DNA from: Pirellulales bacterium
GTDB lineage: Bacteria; Planctomycetota; Planctomycetia; Pirellulales; JANQPP01
Assembly (NCBI GenBank): GCA_028289405.1
Contig: JANQPP010000150.1
Span: 1 to 42,421, forward strand
DNA length: 42,421 bases
Direction of reading: 5' to 3'
In this document: positions 34,405 through 42,421 of the stretch, one piece after another
Layout: every line of letters starts with the position of its first letter
How positions within the stretch are numbered: position 1 is the first letter of the stretch
The notes under the pieces: model-generated
Told to the model about the DNA's origin: nothing
Seen by the model: only the letters and a program-made list of their open reading frames with translations
Database searches by the model: none
Position numbers and translations under genes: made by a program

Positions 34405-34642
34405 CGTTTCATCATCCTGGGAACGGGAGGTCGCTTCAAGCGCGGAGTTCTCTCTCCAAAGAGAAATCCCCTGGCACGTTCCGGTCCCTGAAACAGACGG
34501 TCGGGCGCCGACAGGGAAGAATGTGACGCTTATACTTCCTGCTGTGGCATAAAAATGGCACCAGCGCATGCCAATGGTATTTCAACCATAGCTTGACGAA
34601 CGCACCGGATGGGGCGTCTCTACCGGCAGGACAGCGGGCAAT

Positions 34643-35875
34643 ATGATGGTGGAGGAGATTGGCGGAGGGTCGCTGGCGATCATCGGAGATGATCCGTCGC
34701 TCGTCGATTTTTTGCGTGCTGCACGCCAGGAGCGGCCCAACCTTTCAGTCCATGTTGCTGGACAAATCCGCGATTCGGACGGCCTTCACGACCGGGCTTT
34801 GTTCCATGCCAGTCCCGAGAAGCTGCTCGAAAAAATCTTGCCGGACATCGCTTTCATCGGGCGAGGGCAGCCGGAAGGGCGTGCCGTGGCTTGGATTCAC
34901 ATCCTGCTGCAAGGAGGCACGCACGTCTTTGCCGCGCACCCGCTGTTTGACACTCCCGAGCCGTTCTACGAGTTGGATGCGGCCCGCGAATCCTCCGCTG
35001 GCACCCTCATGCCTTGGATCGACCCGCGGCGGCTGGCGATGGCCAGACGTCTTTTGACGCATGTCGAGACCCAGGAGGCAAATGGCAACTCTCTCGCGCA
35101 GTTCGACTGGGAATCTTGGGATGGGCTGCCCGTGGAGGACGCCTTCGCCCACTATCTCGCGACGGATCTCCTGACGATGGTCCGGGTCGCGGGAAACATC
35201 ACCAAAGTGAGCGCCCTGGGTGGAGGCTCCAAGGGGCAGCCCACTTCCAGCGTGGGTATCCAGTTCATGACCCAGCGCGGGATTCCGCTCCGTTGGTCGT
35301 TCGCACAGCGGGCGGAGCCCTTTCTAGTCCAAGGAGAACTCGCGTTCCAGCAAGGCCATTTGCGGTTCACACTCCCTTCCGATTCGGCGGAGTGTCGTCT
35401 GGAACTGGCCTTCGGGCATGATCCGGCAACCGTCGAGACGATCTCCCCAAATGTCATGGAGGAAACTGCTCGAGCCCAGTTTTTGCAAGGTCTGGGCGAA
35501 TCCCATGGCCAACTGGCGGCGTTCTCTTGGAGTGAGGCGCTCGCCAGCGCGGAGATCGTCTACGCTTCTTTCCGCAGCTTGCGTACCGGCAAAGCCGTGG
35601 AACCGCATCTCGAACCGGCTAGCGAGGAACAAAACTTCAAGAGCGTGATGGCGTCCGTCGGCTGCCTATTCTTGATGGCGATTCCCTTCCTGCTGCTGGG
35701 CATCGCGGTGGTGGGAGAGTTGGCCCAAGAGCTGCGCTGGAAGTGGCTGGCCGGGATCGCCCAATTCTGGCCTTGGCTGTTCCTCGGCCTGCTGCTGGCG
35801 TTTCTACTGTTGCAAGGCATGCGCTGGCTGGTGCCCTCTCCGCAAGCCGACACGCGGGAATCCCAGACTGATTGA
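34643..35875 (+). CDS. Membrane-anchored protein, possible Gfo/Idh-like relative
   Basis: A 410-residue protein from ATG 34643 (ATGATGGTG). The N-terminal third reads like a weak Rossmann/Gfo-Idh layout: SLAIIGDDPSLVDFLRAA, a second strand with VAGQI, LPDIAFIGRGQPEGRAVAWIHILLQGGTHVFAAHPL, which resembles the substrate-loop region (the EKPL position) of that family, but the GxGxxG dinucleotide motif is not present. The centre is beta-rich. Two membrane spans close the protein (about 335-358 and 374-396), unusual for soluble oxidoreductases. I cannot assign a function; a catalytically dead, membrane-tethered sensor or scaffold derived from an oxidoreductase is one reading. It stands alone. Confidence 0.6.
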   Translation: MMVEEIGGGSLAIIGDDPSLVDFLRAARQERPNLSVHVAGQIRDSDGLHDRALFHASPEKLLEKILPDIAFIGRGQPEGRAVAWIHILLQGGTHVFAAHPLFDTPEPFYELDAARESSAGTLMPWIDPRRLAMARRLLTHVETQEANGNSLAQFDWESWDGLPVEDAFAHYLATDLLTMVRVAGNITKVSALGGGSKGQPTSSVGIQFMTQRGIPLRWSFAQRAEPFLVQGELAFQQGHLRFTLPSDSAECRLELAFGHDPATVETISPNVMEETARAQFLQGLGESHGQLAAFSWSEALASAEIVYASFRSLRTGKAVEPHLEPASEEQNFKSVMASVGCLFLMAIPFLLLGIAVVGELAQELRWKWLAGIAQFWPWLFLGLLLAFLLLQGMRWLVPSPQADTRESQTD

Positions 35876-35952
35876 CCCGATTCCGTGGTTTTCTTGAGCG
35901 TCCTGGAAGATCAGCAATCATCGATGAACCAAGCATCTACGCAGTCACAATC

Positions 35953-36685
35953 TAAGAATCCGTCTTCAAATGTTGTTTCCACGAGCCAGTCGTTTGGACA
36001 TGAGGCGAATCATGGCGATGTAGACGACGGCTTCACTATTTTCGAGGAGTCGTTCGTAGTCCTTGGCGAGACGCCGGTGCCGTACGAGCCAGGCGAAAGC
36101 TCGTTCCACGATCCATCGCTTGGGCGGCACGGTAAAACCTTTCACACCGACTGGTCTAAGCACAGTTTGTAGTGTGTAATTAAACATCTGTTTCACTCAT
36201 GCGGGAAGGCCGCAACGCTTGTAGGCCGTGTCTGCGAACACGACACGAATCCGCCGGAAACGCTGCTTCAATTGCCCCAGCACAAAGGTGGCCACCGTCG
36301 GAGTGGGTTTCTTGTCCTCGGGTTTGCCAACCTGTTCCCGCAGCGCGTCGTGAATCTTTTGCCAGGTACCGTCGATTCGCCATTGCCGAAAGACGGTGTA
36401 GACCGTCTTCCAGCGTGGGAAATCATGCGGCAACTGCCCCCACTGGCAGCCGGTGTGATTCCAATACAAGATCGCGTGGAGGATCCACCGTCGATCGATC
36501 GGCTTCCGGCCCCGCGGCTTCCGCCGCGGGATCAACTTCCGCACCAATCGCCATTGCCGGTCCGTCAGGTCACGGTCATACTTCCGTGAGTTTTGCATCG
36601 CTACGGCTCCTTGCCAGGGAATCTCCACACCCCCGGAGTCGTAGCGTGTTTTCTATCCTCAACGCAATTTGAAGACAGTCTCTAA
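35953..36685. mobile_element. IS5-family element, internally deleted, with TAA target duplication
   Basis: The element spans 35956-36682 (727 bp). Ends are imperfect 16 bp inverted repeats: GAATCCGTCTTCAAAT at the left and, on the opposite strand, GAGACTGTCTTCAAAT at the right (13 of 16 match). TAA flanks both sides (35953-35955 and 36683-36685), fitting the three-base TNA duplication of IS1031-type members of the IS5 family. Complete relatives are roughly 850 bp; the shortfall matches an in-frame loss inside the transposase. It sits in an intergenic gap between the gene ending at 35875 and the nitrilase, so it appears not to break a gene. Confidence 0.8.
35966..36598 (-). pseudogene. IS5-family transposase remnant (deletion and nonsense codon)
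   Basis: Reads from ATG 36598 (MQNSRKYDRDLTDRQW) with the N-terminal domain typical of IS5 transposases (RRWILHAILYWNHTGCQWGQLPHDFPRWKTVY). At about 36288-36294, KPTPTVA is followed directly by TFVLGQLKQRF; the usual segment between them, about 50 residues including the first catalytic Asp (IDSQS), is missing without a frame change. The second Asp (VVFADTAY) and the Glu (WIVERAFAWL) remain. After GLPA there is an in-frame TGA (36197-36199), most simply a Trp codon turned stop, then the frame continues to RLMSKRLARGNNI. Without the first Asp the protein cannot have a working DDE site. Confidence 0.85.
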
Positions 36686-36777
36686 ACGTGGATTCCATCT
36701 CTGATTGCCAGTTCCATTTGGTCGAAACGACAAAAAATTCATCTTGTTAATACATCTCTTTTTGGAGGGAGCGGAAC

Positions 36778-37896
36778 ATGTCTACCCATGAAATGCGCGA
36801 TGGCAGACAGGTCGACGGCATCATCCAGAAGGCCGGAGACGGTACGCCGCTGTATCATGCGTGCGCCGAAAAGAGTTACCGGCGCCTGCAAATCAAGACG
36901 TCGATTTATGAATCCGTTCCTCAAGAGCGTTCAGGGCTGCGGCTGGGGGTGTATCAAGCTCAAGCGGCGTGCGGCAAGGGAGCGACCGCCAAGAACATGG
37001 AGCAGTTGCAACGAGCGGTTGCAGCCGCGAAGAAGTACCAGGTCCAACTGCTCTCCTTTCCAGAGCTTTATGTGCCGGGATATGCGCTGACCCCCGAGGA
37101 GGGCCGCGAAGCGGCAGAGTTCGACGACGGCCCAAGCATCTCCCAGGCTCGCGAAATCGCCGAGGCAAACCACATGGCTCTTCTCGTGCCATATGCGGAG
37201 AAGGCTACCGAGGCCGACGGGACTTTGAAATGCTACGACAGCATCGCCGTGATCGACGAAAGAGGAATGCTGTTGGAAAGCTATCGCAAGACGCATCTCT
37301 ACGGCCAACAGGAGCGAGACAACTGGGATGCAGGCGACCGGCAGTCCGGCGTGTGGAGCATCTTTAACTTTCCGATAGGGGTCCTCAACTGTTACGAGTG
37401 CGAGTTTCCGGAGCTGTCGCGTACCCTTGCCCTACGGGGAGCGAAGCTGATCGTCGGACCAACAGCGGCCGACCAATATTATCGGCTTCCCGATGGGCAG
37501 AGGAGCAACGTACCTTATCCGGATGTCGCCGAGTTACTCTTGCCAGCCAATGCATATGCCAACAACTTGTTCTTCGCATACTCGAATCGGTGCGGGTATG
37601 AGACGCGCGGGGATGACATCTGGCATTACCGCGGCAACAGTGTCATCTGTGGTCCCCACGGCGACGTGATTGTCAAGGCCGTGGGTCAGCAGGATACGCT
37701 CCTGATCGCCGACTGCATTCCGGCCTACTACGGGATGACGCACCCGGCGCCCGCGTATTTCTACCTGAGGGACCGTCGTCCGGAACTTTATGAGCAGCTT
37801 GTTTCTCGACAGGCTAAATTCTTGGACGTCCCCTCAGCCCAAGTTGACGCGAGCACCGACTTTCTCAGAGGAGGGTACACGTATCGTCAAGAGTGA
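36778..37896 (+). CDS. Nitrilase-superfamily carbon-nitrogen hydrolase
   Basis: A 372-residue enzyme from ATG 36778, with a strong GGAGGGAG ribosome site 6-13 bases upstream. The nitrilase core begins at about residue 54 (LRLGVYQAQAACG). The Glu-Lys-Cys triad is complete: Glu96 in SFPELYVPGY, Lys171 in YRKTHLYG, Cys205 in GVLNCYECEFPE. Later motifs NRCGYE and GNSVICGPHGDVI agree with amidase/carbamoylase branches. The 53 N-terminal residues before the core are not typical; they are hydrophilic and not a signal peptide. Members hydrolyse amides, nitriles or N-carbamoyl compounds in the cytosol; substrate not determinable. The IS5 remnant lies just upstream but ends about 95 bp before the start. 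Confidence 0.92.
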   Translation: MSTHEMRDGRQVDGIIQKAGDGTPLYHACAEKSYRRLQIKTSIYESVPQERSGLRLGVYQAQAACGKGATAKNMEQLQRAVAAAKKYQVQLLSFPELYVPGYALTPEEGREAAEFDDGPSISQAREIAEANHMALLVPYAEKATEADGTLKCYDSIAVIDERGMLLESYRKTHLYGQQERDNWDAGDRQSGVWSIFNFPIGVLNCYECEFPELSRTLALRGAKLIVGPTAADQYYRLPDGQRSNVPYPDVAELLLPANAYANNLFFAYSNRCGYETRGDDIWHYRGNSVICGPHGDVIVKAVGQQDTLLIADCIPAYYGMTHPAPAYFYLRDRRPELYEQLVSRQAKFLDVPSAQVDASTDFLRGGYTYRQE

Positions 37897-37928
37897 TTAG
37901 GCTGCTCGGGGATGAGATGGCTGTGAGT

Positions 37929-38039
37929 TCAAGCAGCGCCAAGACGGTGTAGGCCGTCTTCATCAAGTCCAAACGCAATCAAATGCCCATGGCGATAGAG
38001 GTGTAGAACGTCGATCGTCTTTGCTTTGAACTCGGACAT
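37929..38039 (-). CDS. Possible small ORF after the acetyltransferase gene
   Basis: A 36-codon frame starts 7 bases after the stop of the minus-strand acetyltransferase gene: MSEFKAKTIDVLHLYRHGHL...GLHRLGAA. It has no clear ribosome site; translation could only follow re-initiation. No family recognised. It may be the remnant of a longer gene or chance. Confidence 0.2.
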   Translation of the reverse strand: MSEFKAKTIDVLHLYRHGHLIAFGLDEDGLHRLGAA

Positions 38040-38045
38040 AGGAAG

Positions 38046-38504
38046 CTAGGCGGTCAGCTTTTTCCGGAAGATGATTTTGTCGATGCCGGTATCATAGAAA
38101 TCGCGAATCCTGCCTTCGTTCTCGAAGCCGTTCCTTCGGTAAAAGTCTCGAACGTATTCAAAGTCGCCGGTGCCCGCCGTCTCCACTAGCAGAATTCGTA
38201 CCCCGCGGTCGAGGAGCATGGACTCAATGTGTTTGAGCATCGCCGTTCCTCGACCTGTTTTCTGGAAATGTGGATGGACCGTAATCCAATACAGATTCCA
38301 TGTGCCAGAAGTCATTTTCTCCGGGGCCAAAAAAGCGACGCTAACAAGTTGGGTTTCAACGCAATCGGCCAGCCAAACGTGGCTCTCATCTGGGCTTCTA
38401 AGCATCTCGGATAGCAATTCCGTTTGATCCGCGTCGAAAAGTCCGCTAACGACAGCTAATCCGACTATCGCGTCATGATCGTCGGTCGAAGCTGGCCGAA
38501 TCAT
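38046..38504 (-). CDS. GNAT family N-acetyltransferase
   Basis: A 152-residue protein. ATG 38504 is chosen because GGAGGT lies 5 bases before it (an in-frame TTG slightly upstream overlaps that site). The acetyl-CoA-binding motif A is readable: LYWITVHPHFQKTGRGTAMLKHIE, with the Q-x-x-G-x-G loop, and motif B is FEYVRDFYRRNGFENEGRIRDFYD. Enzymes of this fold move an acetyl group to an amine of a small molecule or protein; the acceptor cannot be told. It reads as a complete, single-domain member and is divergently placed from the lipoprotein gene at 38816. Confidence 0.92.
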   Translation of the reverse strand: MIRPASTDDHDAIVGLAVVSGLFDADQTELLSEMLRSPDESHVWLADCVETQLVSVAFLAPEKMTSGTWNLYWITVHPHFQKTGRGTAMLKHIESMLLDRGVRILLVETAGTGDFEYVRDFYRRNGFENEGRIRDFYDTGIDKIIFRKKLTA

Positions 38505-38815
38505 GGGTACCTCCAAGTGATTGGACAGGATCCACGGGTAGGACTCTTGTGAAGCGAGACACGCTACTACTGGTCACGGTTCATGTTCCGTTTTGGTAAC
38601 CAAATCATGCATTTGCCTCGATCGTGAATCAGGTCAGCCAATTTTTCGCGCCATTTTCGCCAAATCGATGCGGATCACTCAGTCACCATAACCGATACAA
38701 TATGACACTGATGTGTTCTGCCTTGCGCGAGGGGGGGAATCGCGCCGCCGGTAGACCGATCACGTGGAGGCTGGAATTCATCCCACGAGCCGTTGCCATT
38801 CTCTTGCCATCCCCC
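38505..38815. other. Intergenic 311 bp, nothing recognised
   Basis: A divergent gap between the acetyltransferase and the proline-rich lipoprotein. A longer in-frame extension of the lipoprotein gene reaches back to 38624 but has no signal or ribosome site, so I treat it as leader. A seven-G run lies at 38733-38739. Confidence 0.4.
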
Positions 38816-39469
38816 ATGAGGACATTTTGCCCACGTTTGTTTCTTGCCAGGCTCGCGCTGCTTGTTTGTGGCGCGGCAAGTTGCCTAATTTTTCCCGGAT
38901 GTGCGTACGGACCCGCTGATCTGCTGTTCGAAACGTATCCCATGACCGGGGCACCAGTTCACGCGAGCTGGGAAAGCCAGGTTCCGCCACCATTGGCTCC
39001 GCACCATCTGGCATCAAGCGGAGATGTAACGGCGGCACCGACTAGCGTCAAAGCCCGCGAAGACATTGACCCGTCTCCCGCCATGCCGCGCGGTGTTCCC
39101 CCGGCAGGTTTGCTTTCGCGCGGGCGATTTTTTCTCCTTCCTACTGCCCCTCGTGACCGCAATTTCCCGGTTGCCACCGTCTCCAAATCCGCAAACGCCA
39201 CCGAGCCTCATTCGAATCCATTGGATAACCACCCTTCTCTGCCGAACCCAGAAGCAACTTCCGCGGAGGACGATTCGGAGGAGCAGCCGGTCTTGGTCCC
39301 TGAACCGGCGGATGCGCATCCCCCATCCATGGCCGTGGCGCCCAATCGCACAACTTCGCGAGGATTGCGGGCGGCGCGCAGTCAACCTAAAACGGCCAAC
39401 CACTCCTCCTCAATCTCCTATCCAACGCCCACTTGGCGGCCACGGACAGCCGCTCGCCTGGGAAAATGA
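38816..39469 (+). CDS. Proline/serine-rich lipoprotein of unknown function
   Basis: A 217-residue protein if started at ATG 38816, which yields a lipoprotein leader (RLFLARLALLVCGAASCLIFPGC, lipobox IFPGC at about residue 27). The remainder is low in predicted structure, rich in Pro, Ser, Ala and Thr, with an acidic patch EDDSEEQPVLVPEPADAHP, and ends in a basic tail (TPTWRPRTAARLGK). Nothing resembles a catalytic domain. It may be an envelope spacer or stalk. The frame's coding nature is supported by length and leader only, so confidence is moderate. The following HtrA gene begins 300 bp downstream. Confidence 0.55.
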   Translation: MRTFCPRLFLARLALLVCGAASCLIFPGCAYGPADLLFETYPMTGAPVHASWESQVPPPLAPHHLASSGDVTAAPTSVKAREDIDPSPAMPRGVPPAGLLSRGRFFLLPTAPRDRNFPVATVSKSANATEPHSNPLDNHPSLPNPEATSAEDDSEEQPVLVPEPADAHPPSMAVAPNRTTSRGLRAARSQPKTANHSSSISYPTPTWRPRTAARLGK

Positions 39470-39769
39470 CCACGGAACGTGGCCCCATCTCCGCCAAGTG
39501 TATCCGGGTGCCGGGAAATGCTTCGCTGCCTTGATGCCGAAATCGGTCTTCGTTCACGGTCGAGTATTTCAAGATTGCTTCCTGGGACTGTAGGCAATTT
39601 ATCCGGCCCTCCCGAGGCGTCTTTAAGCTCGTGCTAAATCGGGGCCGATCCTACAAACCGTGCCGTTGTTATCCCGCTGTCCCACACGCGGCACATTGTC
39701 GACACAGGTCCGCCAGTCGCTCCAGTCGGCACAAAACACCAGGCCCAGCAACCCACGAGAGCCCCGCCG
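39470..39769. other. Intergenic 300 bp, nothing recognised
   Basis: No gene, hairpin or repeat stood out between the lipoprotein and HtrA genes. It presumably carries the htrA-type promoter, which I could not define. Confidence 0.4.
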
Positions 39770-41137
39770 ATGCCACGTGGAAGAGTCGACCTGTTTGTCC
39801 GATGGGCACCGGGTAACGATGCCCGTTCCCAGCGAGCGTTGCTCGTTGCCACTACTCTGGCCTGCATGCTTCTGGCAAGCCACTCCCGTGCCAGCGAATT
39901 GCGCCGCACGGCCTTCGTCAGGGCTATCGATCGGGCCCGCCCTAGCGTCGTGAATATCGACGGACAGAAAACCTTGCACGGCGGGGACCGGTCTCGCGCT
40001 CACGCGGAAGAGGAACGCCAAGTCCATGGTATGGGCACGGGGGTAATTATCGACGAACGTGGCTATATCATGACCAATCACCACGTGGTCGATGGCGTGC
40101 GGCAGATCCATGTAACGCTCGAGGATGGCCGGGAATTTCTGGCCGACCTCGTGGCACACGATGTGGCGACCGATTTGGCCATCGTGAAAATCGACGCGCT
40201 ACGAACACTCACCACCGTTCCCGTGGGGACTTCCAGCGACCTCATGACCGGCGAACCGGTGATCGCGGTGGGAAACGCCTATGGATATGACCACACTGTC
40301 ACCCGAGGGATCATTAGCGCGCTGCACCGCCGGGTGCGCGTCAGCGATCTTCAGGAATATGAAGATCTGATCCAAACCGATGCCAGCATCAATCCGGGCA
40401 ATTCCGGAGGTCCGCTACTGAATATTGACGGTGAAATGATTGGTATCAACGTTGCCGTGCGTGCTGGCGCCCATGGAATCGGCTTTGCCATTCCCGCCGA
40501 TATCGCCATGGACGTGGCCGCCGAAATGCTGAACATCCGCCGCGTGGATCGCAATTGGCACGGGCTCGTCGTGGAGCCGGGGCCGCGAGAACCCCGCCCG
40601 GGCGTGATGGTTCGGAAGATCGAAAACGCCAGTCCGGCCGCGACCAGCGGTCTCACGCCGGGCGACTTGATTACCTCCGTCGATCATCGGCGCGTGGAAC
40701 GCCCGCTCGATTTAGAGTTGGCCCTGTTAGGCCGTAACGCTGGCGAGAGCTTTGAAGTCACCGCGATGCGGGAAAACCAAGAAATCAAAACCAAGGTGGT
40801 GTTGGCCCAGTGGAACACTTCAGGCGGTTCCCGCACCGACCCCGCCTGGCGTGAATTGGGGCTACGGCTCAAACCGGTTCGGGGAGACGAATTCCCGCAG
40901 AGCCAAACCAACTATCGCGGCGGCTTGGAAGTGTTGGCCGTTCGTCCTCTGAGCCCCGCCGCGGAACAAGGAATCCGTCGCGGAGATATCCTGGTCGGCA
41001 TGCATATCTACGAAACCGTCTCGCTGGAAAACGTGGAATACGTGCTCAAACAAAACTCTGGCGACCAGCGGCAGGTAAAATACTACATCCTGCGTGCGGC
41101 GGAACCTTTCTACGGGTTTTTCCTCCGGAAGCCCTAA
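39770..41137 (+). CDS. HtrA/DegP-type serine protease with two PDZ domains
   Basis: A 455-residue periplasmic protease-chaperone. The N-terminal hydrophobic segment (about 24-42, LLVATTLACMLLASHSRASE) acts as signal peptide or anchor. The trypsin-like domain has the full triad: His105 in MTNHHVVDG, Asp135 in VATDLAIVKI, Ser212 in NPGNSGGPLL. The regulatory loop between His and Asp is short. Two PDZ domains follow, about 265-350 (GVMVRKIENASPAATSGLTPGDLITSVD) and 365-450 (GLEVLAVRPLSPAAEQGIRRGDILVGM). HtrA proteins degrade or refold misfolded envelope proteins, typically under stress. Both the triad and length are normal for the family. The thiL gene lies 207 bp downstream on the same strand. 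Confidence 0.95.
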   Translation: MPRGRVDLFVRWAPGNDARSQRALLVATTLACMLLASHSRASELRRTAFVRAIDRARPSVVNIDGQKTLHGGDRSRAHAEEERQVHGMGTGVIIDERGYIMTNHHVVDGVRQIHVTLEDGREFLADLVAHDVATDLAIVKIDALRTLTTVPVGTSSDLMTGEPVIAVGNAYGYDHTVTRGIISALHRRVRVSDLQEYEDLIQTDASINPGNSGGPLLNIDGEMIGINVAVRAGAHGIGFAIPADIAMDVAAEMLNIRRVDRNWHGLVVEPGPREPRPGVMVRKIENASPAATSGLTPGDLITSVDHRRVERPLDLELALLGRNAGESFEVTAMRENQEIKTKVVLAQWNTSGGSRTDPAWRELGLRLKPVRGDEFPQSQTNYRGGLEVLAVRPLSPAAEQGIRRGDILVGMHIYETVSLENVEYVLKQNSGDQRQVKYYILRAAEPFYGFFLRKP

Positions 41138-41344
41138 AGCCAACGGACAAAACCTCACGTTTGTTTCTTCCGTCGGCGTTTCACGGTCGCTGGAGACCGA
41201 ACTTCGCGGATGCTGAGGAGTTTTGTCTCCAGGCTCTTAATTGGTCCGCCTTGGTGGCGTCGATTCGCATCCACTCGCCCACGATTGGACAACCGTGGCC
41301 CACCATTTTCGCATCCCAGCGGAATGCTGCTACATTGGATGCGT

Positions 41345-42277
41345 ATGGAAAAGAAATTCATTGAGTGGCTACGTGAAGAGATTCCGCCACACCCTCTGTT
41401 ACGCCTAGGTCCAGGTGACGACGCCGCACTCCTGCGATTGGCTGGAAGCGATGATTGCGTGGTCACGGTGGATCTGCTTTCCGATCATGTCGATTTCGAA
41501 CTTCCACAAATCGATCCACGCTTGATTGGCCGCAAGGCGCTCGCCGTGAACCTGAGTGATCTGGCGGCGATGGCGGCCCAGCCGATTGGGGCAGTCGTGG
41601 CACTGCTCGTCCCCCAACGGCTTGATAGCCTTGAACTGGCCCGCCGTATCTACGAGGGGTTACTCGCTTGCGCGGAAGAGCATGGCGTGGCCATCGCCGG
41701 TGGCGATACGAATAGTTGGCCGGGCGATCTCGTGATTTCCGTCACGGCGATTGGACATGTCTCAAACGACGCCGCATTTCGCCGGAACGGCGCGCGACTG
41801 GGCGATCATGTCGTGGTCACGGGCGATTTCGGCGGGAGTATTCTCCAGAAGCATCTGACGTTTACCCCTCGAATCGAGGAAGCACTTTGGCTCCAAAAGC
41901 ATGCCGAAGTGCATGCCGGCATGGATGTGAGCGACGGTCTCTCCTTGGATCTATTCCGTCTCGCCGAAGAAAGTGGCTGCGGGGCCGTGCTGGAAGCCTC
42001 GAAAATACCCGTGTCGGAAGCTGCCCAGGAACTGGCTAGCATTCAGCGAGGCGAGAAAACCGCCCTGCGGCACGCCTTGGAGGATGGAGAAGATTTCGAA
42101 TTGTTGTTGGCGATTCCCGCCATGGAAGCCGAGCGCCTGGTTCGCACGCAACCTTTGCGAACGCGGCTCACCGTGATTGGTCGGTTTGTAGCTGAACGTG
42201 GGCTGTGGATGGTGGCGGAAAACGGCGAGCGGCGTCCCTTGGAACCACGCGGATTCGAACACCAGTTTGATTCCTGA
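41345..42277 (+). CDS. thiL: Thiamine-monophosphate kinase
   Basis: A 310-residue cytosolic enzyme that phosphorylates thiamine phosphate to thiamine diphosphate with ATP, the last step of cofactor synthesis. The start is set at ATG 41345 (MEKKFIEWLREEI), which is the family's usual beginning; the frame is open back to 41210 without features. Motifs: RLGPGDDAALL at 20-30 (Mg-ATP binding Asp pair), VTVDLLSDHVDF, IGRKALAVNLSDLAAMAAQP (second Asp-rich strand), AIAGGDTN, and GMDVSDGLSLDL in the C-terminal half, then GEDFELLLAIP. All metal and substrate residues expected for ThiL are visible and length is typical. No other thiamine gene is in the window. Confidence 0.95.
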   Translation: MEKKFIEWLREEIPPHPLLRLGPGDDAALLRLAGSDDCVVTVDLLSDHVDFELPQIDPRLIGRKALAVNLSDLAAMAAQPIGAVVALLVPQRLDSLELARRIYEGLLACAEEHGVAIAGGDTNSWPGDLVISVTAIGHVSNDAAFRRNGARLGDHVVVTGDFGGSILQKHLTFTPRIEEALWLQKHAEVHAGMDVSDGLSLDLFRLAEESGCGAVLEASKIPVSEAAQELASIQRGEKTALRHALEDGEDFELLLAIPAMEAERLVRTQPLRTRLTVIGRFVAERGLWMVAENGERRPLEPRGFEHQFDS

Positions 42278-42336
42278 ATGTCCACTTCAGCGGAAACTTG
42301 CTCGTGGATTTCCGTCGCGGTGAAACGGGAAGCGGA

Positions 42337-42359
42337 CCGCGCGGAAGTTTTCCGCGCGG
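42337..42359. terminator. Hairpin CCGCGCGGAA / TTCCGCGCGG after thiL
   Basis: Ten perfect pairs around GTT, extended by four more pairs past one A-C mismatch to about 42332-42364. It lies 60 bp after the thiL stop. No T-run follows on the plus strand, so termination would depend on the very stable stem. The last 60 bases of the window show no further feature. Confidence 0.55.
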
Positions 42360-42421
42360 CCCGCTGTCGATCTGTAGTCGGTAGCCGATCCAGGCACTCG
42401 GCCCGGACAGCTACCGGAGTC

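Noticed and set aside
34405..34569. Upstream extension of the M20 amidohydrolase
   Set aside because: The extra 55 residues lack a signal peptide or family similarity, and ATG 34404 places the conserved IRRHLHCHPE motif at its usual position.
42248..42266. tRNA T-loop-like GGATTCGAACACC near the end of thiL
   Set aside because: It lies inside the thiL coding sequence and no cloverleaf can be built around it.

Overview
The window looks like a chromosomal segment of a Planctomycetota bacterium, most likely a Pirellulales relative. The reasons are a planctomycete cytochrome-c/PSD1 gene directly coupled to a DUF1501 gene, a DUF1559 prepilin-like protein followed by a small carboxypeptidase-regulatory-like lipoprotein, two PEP-CTERM proteins (one with a dockerin-like segment), an ECF sigma factor with a long C-terminal extension, and generally GC-rich coding sequence. 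No tRNA, rRNA or CRISPR array was recognised. Lineage and functions are inferred from reading the protein sequences; no database search was run.

Layout. 1-5796: end of a BNR-repeat protein, a dockerin/PEP-CTERM protein, then the translationally overlapping PSD1 and DUF1501 genes. 5797-10764: an accessory-looking stretch with an RloC-like ABC-ATPase/anticodon-nuclease candidate (zinc hook plus Arg-x3-Glu...His C-terminus), a DUF418 membrane protein and a DUF2200 protein, separated by hairpin repeats. 10765-13548: a fatty acid desaturase (minus), then DUF1559 prepilin-like protein and lipoprotein (plus). 13711-17455 (minus): a compact sugar-phosphate operon of PPi-type phosphofructokinase, a HAD hydrolase and 6-phosphogluconate dehydrogenase. 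17697-19583: a secreted DUF5060 glycosidase-like protein. 19784-21259 (minus): the extended sigma factor, flanked by direct copies of a roughly 90 bp dispersed element. 21759-23184: a SAP-like membrane protein and a small secreted protein.

23687-26789: three plus-strand genes (membrane coiled-coil protein, BY-kinase-like P-loop protein, ExeA-like ATPase) resembling a divergent version of the regulatory core of exosortase-linked polysaccharide loci; glmS follows convergently. 28823-30558: a PEP-CTERM protein and two tandem small two-helix membrane proteins that look paralogous. 30543-34404 (minus): M20 amidohydrolase overlapping a YbdK-type carboxylate-amine ligase, then after a cluster of hairpins a CE15-like esterase. 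34643-37896: a membrane-anchored protein with a possible Gfo/Idh-like front part, a dead 727 bp IS5-family element, and a nitrilase. 38046-42277: GNAT acetyltransferase, a proline-rich lipoprotein, an HtrA-type protease and thiamine-monophosphate kinase.

The strongest leads are the RloC-like gene, the dispersed element that brackets the sigma factor gene, the Lys-less P-loop protein in the polysaccharide-type trio, and the tandem membrane pair.
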